Assembly (NCBI RefSeq): GCF_004146235.1
Contig: NZ_SELO01000022.1
Span: 1 to 64,000 of the forward strand
DNA: 64,000 nt
Direction: 5' to 3'
Source: Tropicimonas sp. IMCC6043
GTDB taxonomy: Bacteria > Pseudomonadota > Alphaproteobacteria > Rhodobacterales > Rhodobacteraceae
Position numbers and translations under genes: made by a program. Numbering within the stretch: the first letter of the stretch is position 1; the number at the start of each line of letters is the position of its first letter. Positions 1 through 8,027 of the stretch are shown here, piece by piece. A model generated the notes under the pieces. It saw nothing but the letters and a program-made list of their open reading frames with translations, made no database searches and was not told where the DNA came from.

Positions 1-387
1 AACGCGGCACTGTGGTTTCTTCTCGGACGTCTTGCCATCTTTCGCTCCTTCTTCCCGGCATCGCTGCCGGATCGGGAGCGGAAAATCCACCTAACTCACC
101 CGTTCAGATTTCCCGAGCCACCTCTGTCGCTATGCCAAAACGATATCGAAGACGTAGCGAGGCGGCGGTCCTGGTTCGTTTCGAGCGATAAGCGCTCCGG
201 GATCATTTGCCCGTCGTAGGAGCCCATCTCGCGCGTTGCCCGGCTCACCGGGAAAGTACATTTGCGTTGTCAGATCCGCTCCATTCGCGCTGCGCACCTT
301 CCCGGCACTGGCTCCTGCGCATTGCGCAACGCCAACCCCGGCTGTTCGCCCACTGGCCGCTGTTGCACGGATATGGCTGAACAATGG
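1..387. other. Region without a convincing gene at the window edge
   Basis: No reading frame here has recognisable protein motifs. Overlapping open frames exist on both strands, as expected in GC-rich DNA. Because a group II intron domain V starts at 388, this stretch should correspond to intron domain IV, where the intron-encoded reverse transcriptase normally lies, but I see no reverse transcriptase or maturase motif. It may be a shortened or rearranged intron, with the rest outside the window. Confidence 0.4.
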
Positions 388-461
388 GAGCCGGATGATG
401 CGAGAGTATCACGTCCGGTTCTGAGAGAGCGCGGGGGTGAAAGTCCCCCGCGCCACTCGCC
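388..461 (+). ncRNA. 3' end of a group II intron (domains V and VI)
   Basis: Positions 388-421 fold as a canonical 34-nt domain V: an 8-bp lower stem starting GAGCCGGA and closing TCCGGTTC, the catalytic AGC triad at 389-391, a 4-bp upper stem with a GAGA tetraloop at 402-405, and a CACG bulge. Positions 425-458 fold as domain VI: a 9-bp perfect stem (429-437 with 445-453) plus an outer GAG/CTC helix that leaves A455 unpaired as the likely branch point. With a branch-to-splice distance of about 7 nt, the 3' splice site is near 461. That fits the transposase frame resuming at 462. The intron reverse transcriptase is not visible in the window. Confidence 0.85.
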
Positions 462-913
462 TGTTCGTGAAGATAAATGGCGAGCGGCACTATCTCTGGC
501 GGGCCGTCGATCATGAGGGCGAGGTGCTGGAAAGCTTCGTGACGAAGACGCGGGACAAGAAGGCGGCATTGAAATTATTGAAGAAATCAATGAAGCGCTA
601 CGGGCGGCCGCATATCTTCGTCACTGACAAGCTCCGCTCCTACGGTGCCGCGCTGAGGGAAGTCGGTGCGGCGGATCGGCAGGAAACCGGACGCTGGCAG
701 AACAACCGGGCGGAGAATTCGCACCTGCCCTTTCGACGACGGGAGCGGGCGATGCAACGCTTTCGGCGGATGCGAAGTTTGCAGAAATTCGTCTCCGTCC
801 ACGCCTCGGTCCACAATCATTTCAACCAGGAACGCCACCTCTACTCTCGACAGAATTTCAAGCTCAACCGTGCCGCCGCTCTCGCAGAGTGGCGTGACCT
901 TGGCGCGGCATAA
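462..913 (+). pseudogene. IS6-family transposase, 3' exon downstream of the group II intron
   Basis: About 150 residues match the C-terminal half of IS6-family (IS26/IS6100-like) DDE transposases. The segment begins FVKINGERHYLWRAVD, continues through VTDKLRSYGAA (second catalytic Asp) and NNRAENSH (catalytic Glu), and ends with a typical IS6 tail. The first catalytic Asp, expected in an LDEV motif just upstream, is missing because the group II intron enters exactly there. A GTG at 437 would open the frame but lies inside intron domain VI, so it is not a credible start. The protein could be made only if the intron splices and exon 1 lies upstream of the window; otherwise this is a broken gene. 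Confidence 0.85.
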
Positions 914-1304
914 GGGGCAGGACTACTGTCCGACCTGAGACCGGTTCGAATCCGTCTGACAGCACCCTACTGCCGAGTGTGAATCCCTTTTGTCAACACG
1001 ACCTAGAGGCCGGCGCCGGTGCTTTGCCAGAGCGGCGAGGGTGGGGGATCGTTTCCTGGTTGCAGGAGGACCTGCGGAAAAGTGCACTTTGTCGTGAGAG
1101 CGCAAACAATAGGACTCGCGCCTCGGTTGAATTGACGCTACGTTAGATCTACGCAGCAGTACGGTTGCCAGCCGGCCAGCCTCACGACCCACCCCATTCC
1201 CTCGACGCCGGCTGGCAACCACCTGCAGTCTCCGAGACAGATTGGCCCCTTGCGCCGAAGCGCCGGCTTGGCGATATATCGCCCGAGAACCAAGGAGTTT
1301 GCCC
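914..1304. other. Intergenic region between the IS6 end and the complex I subunit gene
   Basis: No supported gene. It holds the probable IS right end and a 14-bp perfect inverted repeat, 1163-1176 (GGTTGCCAGCCGGC) with 1207-1220, separated by 30 bp. There is no T-run beside it, so a simple terminator is unlikely. It could be a hairpin in the leader of the next gene or a remnant of a small element. Confidence 0.5.
952..966 (+). repeat. Probable right terminal inverted repeat of the IS6 element
   Basis: Read on the minus strand this is GGTGCTGTCAGACGG, which resembles the GGNNCTGT start of IS6-family terminal repeats. It lies about 50 bp beyond the transposase stop, the usual spacing in this family. 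The matching left end is not in the window, so this rests on pattern alone. Confidence 0.5.
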
Positions 1305-1616
1305 ATGCGCGCGCGGATCTACCAACCAGCCAGGAACGCCATGCAATCCGGCACCGGGAAGACGAGGCTCTGGATGCTCGAGATGGTGCCCGAGGGTGGG
1401 CGGACGATCGACCCGCTGATGGGCTGGCCCTCCAATTCGGACATGTCCGCGCAGATCCGGATGAAATTCGACAGCCGCGAGGCGGCCGAGGATTACGCCA
1501 AGGAACACGGGATCGACTATGTCGTGGTGGAGCCGAAGAAGCGCAAGCCGGTGATCCGCAAGAACGGCTATGGCGAGAATTTCGCCACCAACCGTCGCCA
1601 GACCTGGACCCACTGA
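1305..1616 (+). CDS. NADH-ubiquinone oxidoreductase accessory subunit (NDUFS4-like, ETC complex I family)
   Basis: The 103-residue protein matches the bacterial counterpart of mitochondrial NDUFS4, an accessory subunit at the matrix/cytoplasmic arm of complex I. Family features are the opening [13 protein letters not shown], a central KTRLWMLEM strand, the segment [16 protein letters not shown], a helix with YAKEHGIDY, and the end [12 protein letters not shown]. The ATG at 1305 follows AAGGAG and gives the usual family length; the open frame extends upstream but without family sequence. It stands alone, away from any nuo cluster, which is normal for this subunit in Alphaproteobacteria. Confidence 0.9.
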   Translation: MRARIYQPARNAMQSGTGKTRLWMLEMVPEGGRTIDPLMGWPSNSDMSAQIRMKFDSREAAEDYAKEHGIDYVVVEPKKRKPVIRKNGYGENFATNRRQTWTH

Positions 1617-1723
1617 GGCCAGACCGCCCGAAAGCCACGTTCGATCCGGCCGGAACGTCACGCTCCGTCGCTGCCGGTCCAGTCGTTCGACCGGGTTGCA
1701 GATGATAGTCGTTCGCAATCTTC

Positions 1724-1753
1724 TTGATTTTTTGCAAACGAGTTGCATATTCA
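1724..1753 (+). promoter_or_regulatory. Predicted sit promoter with Mur-type operator (TGCAA-N5-TTGCA at 1733-1747)
   Basis: A perfect palindrome TGCAA-N5-TTGCA lies 60 bp before the sitA start, flanked by A/T. It resembles the Mur-responsive boxes that control sit and mntH genes in Rhizobiales and Rhodobacterales. A possible -35 TTGATT (1724-1729) and -10 TATTCA (1748-1753), 18 bp apart, place the palindrome inside the promoter spacer, as expected for repression by a manganese-bound Fur-family protein. The site is seen directly; the regulator is inferred. Confidence 0.65.
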
Positions 1754-1807
1754 TTCCATCGGGGCGGATGCGCCCGCGCGACAGACGACAGCGATGACAG
1801 GGGTGAG

Positions 1808-2773
1808 ATGCACAGGAGAGAGCTGCTTGCAGCGATAGGGGCAAGTGCGGTCTGGGCGACCGCGATGCCGGGCCGGGCGCAGGACGCCGCGCCGCTCGAG
1901 ATCGTCGCGACGACCGGCATGATTGCCGACGCGGCGGTGCGGATCGGCGGTGACCTCGTCTCGGTACGCGGGCTGATGGGGCCGGGGGTCGACCCGCATT
2001 CCTATCGCCAGACCCGCAGCGATATCGTTGCCATGACCCGGGCCGATCTGGTGCTGGCCCACGGGCTCTATCTCGAGGCGCAGATGGAGGAGTTCTTCGA
2101 AAAGCTGGTGCAAAAGGGGCGGGTCGAGGCGATTGCGGAAAGCCTGCCGAAGGACCAGTTGCTCGCCCACACGGACTACGACGACAAGTTCGACCCGCAT
2201 GTTTGGATGGACCCGGCGCTGTGGGCCGAGGTCGTGCCGGCGGTTCGTGACGCGTTGATCGAGGCGCGGCCCGAAAGCGCGGCGGTGTTCACCCGGAACA
2301 CGGACGCGCTTGTCGCGGAGATCGGTGGGCTCGCGGAATACGGCCACAAGATTCTCGGCGAGGTTCCCGCGCAGAGCCGCGTCCTGGTGACGGCGCATGA
2401 CGCCTTTGGCTATTTCGGCCGCGCCTACGGCTTCGAGGTGCTCGGCATCCAGGGGATCTCGACCGAATCCGAGGCCGGGCTGAACCGCATCGGCGAGCTC
2501 GTCGACGTGCTGGTCGACCGAGATATCGGCGCGGTCTTTGTCGAGAGCTCGGTCTCGGACCGCAACATCCGCGCGTTGATCGAGGGCGCTGCAGCGCAGG
2601 GCCACGAGGTCACGGTCGGTGGCGAACTTTTCTCGGACGCGATGGGTGAGCCCGGCACATACGAGGGCACCTATATCGGCATGCTCGATCACAACATGAC
2701 GACGATCGCCCGCGCATTGGGAGGCGTCCCTCCGGAACGCGGCATGAATGGCCGGCTCAGTGCCGGTCTTTGA
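1808..2773 (+). CDS. sitA: Mn/Fe ABC transporter, periplasmic metal-binding protein
   Basis: The 321-residue cluster A-I solute-binding protein captures Mn2+ (or Fe2+) in the periplasm for the membrane complex encoded next to it. An N-terminal signal has a twin arginine at residues 3-4 (HRRELLAAIG), a hydrophobic stretch and a cleavage region near GRAQDA. Predicted metal ligands are His64 (VDPHSY), His131 (DPHVWMD), Glu220 or Glu222 (STESEAG) and Asp294 (GMLDHN). The His-His-Glu-Asp set, and the lack of a His-rich loop, favour Mn/Fe over Zn. ATG 1808 is chosen because it starts the signal peptide and follows GGGGTGAG. First gene of sitABCD. Confidence 0.9.
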   Translation: MHRRELLAAIGASAVWATAMPGRAQDAAPLEIVATTGMIADAAVRIGGDLVSVRGLMGPGVDPHSYRQTRSDIVAMTRADLVLAHGLYLEAQMEEFFEKLVQKGRVEAIAESLPKDQLLAHTDYDDKFDPHVWMDPALWAEVVPAVRDALIEARPESAAVFTRNTDALVAEIGGLAEYGHKILGEVPAQSRVLVTAHDAFGYFGRAYGFEVLGIQGISTESEAGLNRIGELVDVLVDRDIGAVFVESSVSDRNIRALIEGAAAQGHEVTVGGELFSDAMGEPGTYEGTYIGMLDHNMTTIARALGGVPPERGMNGRLSAGL

Positions 2774-2783
2774 GGAGAACGGG

Positions 2784-3593
2784 ATGACCCACCTGGAACT
2801 TGCCGCCGATCACGGTCGGATGGTCGAGGCCGAGAACCTGGCGTCCAGTCCGCTGGCGATCCGCGGGCTGACCGTCTCCTATGGCGAGAAACCGGCGATC
2901 TTCTCGGTTGACGCGACCTTTGAGGACGGCTCCATGACGGCGATCATCGGGCCGAACGGCGCCGGAAAGTCGACCCTGCTCAAGGCCGCGCTCGGCGTGG
3001 TCCGGCCGCTCTCCGGGCGAGTCACCGTCTATGGCGGGCCACTGGAGGGCGCGCGCGGTCGCATCGCCTATGTTCCACAGCGCGCGTCGGTCGACTGGGA
3101 TTTCCCGGCCCGCGTCATCGACGTGGTGCTGATGGGGCTCTACCGCGAGCTCGGCCTGCTGGCCCGCGTGACCGGCCGGCACCGCAGCCGGGCGATGGAC
3201 TGTCTCGCCCGCGTCGGCATGGAAAATTTCGCGCACCGGCAGATCGGCAAGCTGTCGGGTGGCCAGCAGCAGCGCGTCTTTCTTGCCCGCGCTTTGGCGC
3301 AGGATGCCGACCTCTACCTGCTCGACGAACCCTTCGCTGGTGTCGACGCAGCCACGGAGAAGGCGATCATCGACGTGCTGAAGGCGCTCAATGCGGGCGG
3401 AAAGACGGTTGTCGCGGTGCATCACGACCTCGCAACGGTCACCGAGTATTTCGACCGGGTCTTCCTCATCAACGTGCGCAAGGTCGGCGAGGGCCCGGTG
3501 GAGTCGACCTTCACCGGCGAGGCCCTGCAGAAGGCCTATGGCGGGCGGCTCGCCGTGACACAGATCGACGGGCTCGCGCTCGGCGCGGTTTGA
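2784..3593 (+). CDS. sitB: Mn/Fe ABC transporter, ATP-binding protein
   Basis: The 269-residue ATPase powers the SitCD permease. It has a Walker A motif GPNGAGKST, a Q-loop region (YVPQRASVDWDFP), the signature LSGGQQQR, Walker B LLDEPFAGVD and the switch His in VAVHHD. The start at ATG 2784 is preceded by GGAGAA; an upstream in-frame start at 2748 would overlap sitA and lacks a binding site. The signature VDWDFP region is typical of metal-ion cluster ATPases. It is translated directly after sitA and its stop overlaps the start region of sitC. Confidence 0.93.
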   Translation: MTHLELAADHGRMVEAENLASSPLAIRGLTVSYGEKPAIFSVDATFEDGSMTAIIGPNGAGKSTLLKAALGVVRPLSGRVTVYGGPLEGARGRIAYVPQRASVDWDFPARVIDVVLMGLYRELGLLARVTGRHRSRAMDCLARVGMENFAHRQIGKLSGGQQQRVFLARALAQDADLYLLDEPFAGVDAATEKAIIDVLKALNAGGKTVVAVHHDLATVTEYFDRVFLINVRKVGEGPVESTFTGEALQKAYGGRLAVTQIDGLALGAV

Positions 3594-3598
3594 CGGCG

Positions 3599-4804
3599 AT
3601 GCTTTTCGAGGCGCTCACCCTCCAGCTCGGCTATAACGCCACGCTGGTGGCTGTCGGTGCGGCGCTGCTCGGCGTCGCGGCCGGCGTCACCGGGACGTTC
3701 CTGTTTCTGCGCAAGCGCGCTCTGGTGGCCGACGCGATCAGCCACGCGACGCTGCCCGGCGTCGGGTTGGCCTTCATCGTCATGGTGCTTGCGGGGGGCG
3801 ACGGGCGCAACCTCGCAGGGCTGATGGCGGGCTCGGCGCTGACGGCCTGGGGCGGCCTTATCTGCGTCCAGGCGATCACCCGGCGCACCCGGCTTTCGGA
3901 GGATGCCGCCATCGGCGCCGTGCTGTCGGTCTTCTTCGGCGCGGGCATCGTGCTGCTCACGGTGATCCAGACGATGTCGTCGGGTCGGCAGGCGGGGCTC
4001 GACGGGCTGCTTCTCGGCTCGACCGCCGGGATGCTCCGGCAGGACGCGCTGATGATCGCGGCGGGCGGCGCGCTGACACTGGCGCTGGTGCTGATCCTGC
4101 GCCGGGCGATGATCCTCGTGGCCTTCGATTCGGAATACGCGCGGTCCATCGGTCTCCGGCCGGACCGGGTCGACATGATGACGATGCTGCTGGTTCTCGC
4201 CGTCACGGTGGTCGGGCTGAAGATCGTCGGCCTGATCCTGATTGTCGCGCTGCTCATCATCCCGCCGGTGACCGCGCGGTTCTGGACCGAACGCAGCACG
4301 CGCGTGGCGGCCTATGCCGGTGTTGTCGGCGGCGTCTCCGGCTATGTCGGTGCGGCGCTGTCGGCCTCGGCTCCGGCGATGCCGACGGGGCCGATCATCG
4401 TGCTGACCTGCTTCGTTCTCTTCCTGCTGTCGCTTCTTCTCGCCCCGGAACGCGGCCTGCTTGCCGCCTGGCTGCGCCACCGGCGGTTCCAGGAGCGGGT
4501 CCATATCCGCCAGGGCCTCCTGGCGCTTGCGCAGGGGCAGGAGGTCTACGAGCCGCTGACGATCCGGCTGCTCGTCCGCAAGGGGCTGGCCCGCCGCGAC
4601 GGCGTGCCGACGGAGGCGGGACGGGCCCGCGCCGCCAAGGCGCTCAGGGACGAACACCGCTGGCAGGCGCTGCACGGACTGGCCGAATACGAGGCGATCT
4701 CCGGTCTCTATGACGGGCTGCGCGACATCGAGACCGTCCTCACCGCCGACCAGATCGACGAGCTCGACGCGGTGCTCGGCGGCCCACGGGAGGTGACGCC
4801 ATGA
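3599..4804 (+). CDS. sitC: Mn/Fe ABC transporter permease with C-terminal DtxR-like extension
   Basis: The first ~285 residues are a multi-helix ABC-3 family permease, with the characteristic GDAISHATLPG-type segment (ADAISHATLPG) near residue 45 and LKIVGLILIVALLIIPP late in the domain. About 110 further residues follow, absent from ordinary permeases. They contain a winged-helix-like part (IRLLVRKGLARRDGVPTEAG, then a helix ending HRWQALH) and an acidic end (ADQIDELDAVLGGP), resembling DtxR/MntR metal-dependent repressors. The start may be ATG 3599 or the TTG at 3590 that overlaps the sitB stop. It overlaps sitD by 4 bp (ATGA). Confidence 0.9.
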   Translation: MLFEALTLQLGYNATLVAVGAALLGVAAGVTGTFLFLRKRALVADAISHATLPGVGLAFIVMVLAGGDGRNLAGLMAGSALTAWGGLICVQAITRRTRLSEDAAIGAVLSVFFGAGIVLLTVIQTMSSGRQAGLDGLLLGSTAGMLRQDALMIAAGGALTLALVLILRRAMILVAFDSEYARSIGLRPDRVDMMTMLLVLAVTVVGLKIVGLILIVALLIIPPVTARFWTERSTRVAAYAGVVGGVSGYVGAALSASAPAMPTGPIIVLTCFVLFLLSLLLAPERGLLAAWLRHRRFQERVHIRQGLLALAQGQEVYEPLTIRLLVRKGLARRDGVPTEAGRARAAKALRDEHRWQALHGLAEYEAISGLYDGLRDIETVLTADQIDELDAVLGGPREVTP

Positions 4805-5730
4805 GCGGCGCGGATTTCGTTCCCCTGAGCCTGGTGCCGATCCTGATCGGCGTCTTCACCGCCATCGCCTGCGCGTTGCCGGGAAATTTCCTGCTGCTGC
4901 GCCGGCAGGCGCTGATCGGCGACGCGATCAGCCACGTGGTGTTGCCCGGCATCGTCCTGGCTTTCCTGGTGACCGGCTCGACGGGAACCTGGCCGATGAT
5001 GGCAGGGGCCGCCGTCGCGGCAGTCGTCGCGGTGGTGCTGATCGAGGCGATCCGCAGGCTGGGCCGGGTCGAGTCCGGCGCGGCGATGGGGGTGGTCTTC
5101 ACCGCCATGTTCGCCGGCGGCGTTCTGCTGCTCGAGCGGTCGGACACCTCGGCCGTCCATCTGGACGTGGAACACGCGCTGATGGGCAATCTCGAGTCGC
5201 TGATCTGGCTCGACGCCGAGGGCTGGTCTTCGCTCCTCGACCCGGTGGCGCTCGCGGGCCTGCCGCCCGAACTCACGCGGATCTTCGTCACCATGCTGGG
5301 CGTCGCGGCGTTCCTCTGGCTGTTCTGGCGGCCGTTGAAGATCGCCACTTTCGACGAAGGTTTCGCGCAAGGCGCGGGCATCCGTACCGGAGCGCTCGGC
5401 ATGGCGCTCGTGATCGTCGCCGCCATCGCGGCGGTGGCGGCCTTCGACGCGGTGGGCTCGATCATCGTCATCGCCATGTTCATCTGCCCGCCCGCGGCGG
5501 CGCGGCTGATGACGGACCGACTGGAGGCTCAGATTGCCTGGTCGGTCGGGTTCGCGACGCTCTCGGCGGTGGCGGGTTACGTGCTCGCCGGTTACGGTCC
5601 GCTCTGGTTCGGCGGGGTCAACGCGGTCTCCGCCGCGGGGATGATCGCGACGGTCTCTGGCGTGATCCTGGCGCTTGCGACCATTTTTGGTCCATGCCGG
5701 TCCCGTACCGGGGCGCCGAGCGGCACCTGA
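4801..5730 (+). CDS. sitD: Mn/Fe ABC transporter, second permease
   Basis: The 309-residue ABC-3 family permease has about eight hydrophobic segments and the family segment IGDAISHVVLPGIVLAF. The late segment AVGSIIVIAMFICPPAAARL matches the conserved region before the last helices. Together with SitC it should form the channel. Unlike SitC it has no cytoplasmic extension. It starts inside the sitC stop (ATGA overlap), so the two are translationally coupled. It is the last gene of the operon. Confidence 0.9.
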   Translation: MSGADFVPLSLVPILIGVFTAIACALPGNFLLLRRQALIGDAISHVVLPGIVLAFLVTGSTGTWPMMAGAAVAAVVAVVLIEAIRRLGRVESGAAMGVVFTAMFAGGVLLLERSDTSAVHLDVEHALMGNLESLIWLDAEGWSSLLDPVALAGLPPELTRIFVTMLGVAAFLWLFWRPLKIATFDEGFAQGAGIRTGALGMALVIVAAIAAVAAFDAVGSIIVIAMFICPPAAARLMTDRLEAQIAWSVGFATLSAVAGYVLAGYGPLWFGGVNAVSAAGMIATVSGVILALATIFGPCRSRTGAPSGT

Positions 5731-5873
5731 TATTTTCTCGTCCGGTTTGGCGGAGGGGGGCCTGCCTGGGACTTTGGCGCGGTGCCACTCCAGGTTCCGG
5801 GCCGGAGACTGGTCAATAACCGAGCCGATCCGTCCCGGCGTATTGGCCGCCTCCCAACCGGTTTCGGAATAAG

Positions 5874-5896
5874 CGCCATGCACTGAGCGCATGGCG
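5874..5896. repeat. 8-bp inverted repeat downstream of sitD
   Basis: CGCCATGC at 5874-5881 pairs with GCATGGCG at 5889-5896 across a 7-nt loop. There is no T-run, so it may be a Rho-dependent or processing signal after sitD, or chance. No gene is supported between 5731 and 6052. Confidence 0.3.
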
Positions 5897-6052
5897 GGTT
5901 CCCGGTGGCCCGGGTTCTGCGGTGCAGCAGGCTCTGTTATCGCCAACGGATGCGCCCGTCACGCGACCGGGCGCGACATCCCATTTCGCCGCTTTTGGCC
6001 GCCGGGCATCCGGCGCGTGCCGCGGCACCCGATCTGCAAGAGAGGTCCCGAA

Positions 6053-7678
6053 TTGACCCGAGCCATCATGGCGGCCCTGGCGCCGAGCAACTATCTCGCC
6101 CTGTTTTCCTCCGACGAGAGCCTGAACCCGGCCCGACTGCGCACCGAGATCCTTTCGGGTCTCACGGTGGCGCTGGCGCTGGTGCCCGAGGCGGTGGCCT
6201 TCGCCTTCGTCGCCGGCGTCCACCCGTTGGTCGGCCTCTACGCCGCCTTCATCGTCGGGCTGATCACCGCGCTGATCGGTGGCCGGCCGGGGATGATCTC
6301 GGGCGCGACAGGCGCGCTGGCGGTGGTCATGGTCTCGCTCGTCTCGCAGCACGGCGTCGAATATCTCTTTGCCACCGTCGTCCTGATGGGGCTTATCCAG
6401 ATCGCCGCGGGGGTCTTCCGGCTCGGCAAGTTCATCCGACTGGTGCCGCACCCGGTGATGCTCGGCTTCGTCAACGGCCTCGCCATCGTTATCTTCCTCG
6501 CCCAGTTGAGCCAGTTCCAGGTGCCGGGCTCGGCCGAGGCCACGGGCCACGGCATGTCGGGCGGGGAATGGCTGACCGGCGTGCCGCTGGCCACCATGCT
6601 GGCGCTGGTGGGGCTGACCATGGCGGTGATCTGGGTCATGCCGAAGCTGACCCGTGCCATCCCCGCGCCGCTCGCCGGCATCGCGCTGATCGCCGCCATC
6701 GTGATCGGTTTCGGCATCGACGTGCCGCGGGTGGGCGACATGGCCTCGATCGAGGGCGGGCTGCCGCAATTCCACATCCCCATGGTGCCGCTCACCCTCG
6801 AGACGCTTCAGATCATCCTGCCTTACGCGCTCATCCTCGCCGCCATCGGCCTGATCGAGAGCCTGCTGACCCTCAACCTCGTTGGCGAGATCCTGCATGA
6901 GCGCGGCGGGTCGAGCCAGGAATGCGTGGCACAGGGCGTGGCCAACACCGTCACCGGCTTCTTTGGCGGCATGGGCGGCTGCGCGATGATCGGCCAGTCG
7001 ATGATCAACGTGAAGTCCGGCGGGCGGACGCGCATTGCCGGCGTTGCCGCTGCGCTGTTCCTGCTGGTCTTCATCGTCCTCGCGGCGCCGGCGATCGAAC
7101 AGATCCCGCTCGCCGCGCTGGTCGGCGTGATGTTCATGGTCGTCATCGGCACCTTTGCCTGGAAGTCGTTCACGATCATGCGCAAGGTGCCGTTTGCGGA
7201 CGCGCTCGTCATCGTGCTGGTCACCGTCGTAACGGTTGCCACCGATCTCGCGACCGCGGTGATCGTCGGCGTCATCATTTCGGCGCTCGTCTTCGCCTGG
7301 AAGAGCGCGTCGCATATCCACGCCAAATCCTACCGGACGCCCGAAGGCGCGAAGGTCTACCAGATCCAGGGGCCGCTCTTCTTCGGCTCCGCCCATGCCT
7401 TTGCCGAGCTTTTCGATCCCGCTGGGGACCCCTCCCGCGTCGTGGTGGACTTTGCCGAGAGCAAGGTGGCCGACCAGTCGGCGCTGACGGCAATCGATGC
7501 GCTCGCGACGAAATACGAGGCGGCCGGCAAGACGCTGGAACTGCGCCACCTGAGCCACGATTGCCACAAGCTCCTGTCGAAAGCCGGTCAACTCATCGTG
7601 GATTCCGACGACGATCCGGATTACGGGATCGCCGCGGATTACGCCCTGCGGACGGGAGTGCTGCACGCGGGCCACTGA
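6053..7678 (+). CDS. SulP-family anion transporter with C-terminal STAS domain
   Basis: The 541-residue inner-membrane protein has the SulP fold: an early VALALVPEAVAFAF segment, a GMISGATGALAVVM region, many further helices to about residue 410, then a cytoplasmic STAS domain (YQIQGPLFFGSAHAF, and VVVDFAESKVADQSAL with its conserved Asp/Ser). Substrate may be sulfate, bicarbonate or another anion; the sequence does not decide. The TTG at 6053 is chosen as start because AGAGGT lies 6 nt upstream; ATG 6068 is the alternative. The longer open frame upstream lacks family sequence. Confidence 0.88.
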   Translation: MTRAIMAALAPSNYLALFSSDESLNPARLRTEILSGLTVALALVPEAVAFAFVAGVHPLVGLYAAFIVGLITALIGGRPGMISGATGALAVVMVSLVSQHGVEYLFATVVLMGLIQIAAGVFRLGKFIRLVPHPVMLGFVNGLAIVIFLAQLSQFQVPGSAEATGHGMSGGEWLTGVPLATMLALVGLTMAVIWVMPKLTRAIPAPLAGIALIAAIVIGFGIDVPRVGDMASIEGGLPQFHIPMVPLTLETLQIILPYALILAAIGLIESLLTLNLVGEILHERGGSSQECVAQGVANTVTGFFGGMGGCAMIGQSMINVKSGGRTRIAGVAAALFLLVFIVLAAPAIEQIPLAALVGVMFMVVIGTFAWKSFTIMRKVPFADALVIVLVTVVTVATDLATAVIVGVIISALVFAWKSASHIHAKSYRTPEGAKVYQIQGPLFFGSAHAFAELFDPAGDPSRVVVDFAESKVADQSALTAIDALATKYEAAGKTLELRHLSHDCHKLLSKAGQLIVDSDDDPDYGIAADYALRTGVLHAGH

Positions 7679-7888
7679 GCCCGTCGCGTTTCCGCCCGCG
7701 GCAGAGGTCGCCGATCCAGGGAGGGATCGAGGCCCGTGCGGCGTGTCGTGATGCGTCGCTTGCAGCGTCCAGCTGCGCGGGCTGTCCGGGCAGAAAGCTC
7801 GACAAATTAGCTGTTTGCGCTAGCATCCGGTCCGATGAGCGGAGTGATTCCCGCCGTTGGCCATCGAGATGTTTCCAGAAACTGGATC

Positions 7889-7923
7889 TTTGTGATCACA
7901 GCTAATTTTCCTGTGATCACAAA
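7889..7923 (+). promoter_or_regulatory. Paired palindromic operators upstream of sucC
   Basis: TTTGTGATCACAG (7889-7901) and CTGTGATCACAAA (7911-7923) are mirror copies, each with a perfect 10-bp core TGTGATCACA. The cores are 21 bp centre to centre, two helical turns, and together form one larger inverted repeat. They lie about 105 bp before the sucC start. This looks like a strong operator for a dimeric regulator, possibly GntR- or CRP-type; the protein is not identifiable. The rest of the 7679-8027 gap shows no gene. Confidence 0.7.
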
Positions 7924-8027
7924 GGTGATTTTTTCGGGCGAATCTCCACCTTTTGAAGACAAAACTGTTTCCCCGTGTCCCGCAGCATGCCAATCAGGGT
8001 CAAATCGCAGCTAGACGGGACAGTTTC

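Noticed and set aside
940..967. GGTTCGAATCC plus GACAGCACC looks like a tRNA T-arm and 3' end
   Set aside because: The T-stem does not pair well, no anticodon or D-arm lies upstream, and the IS6 reading frame and terminal-repeat pattern explain the region better.
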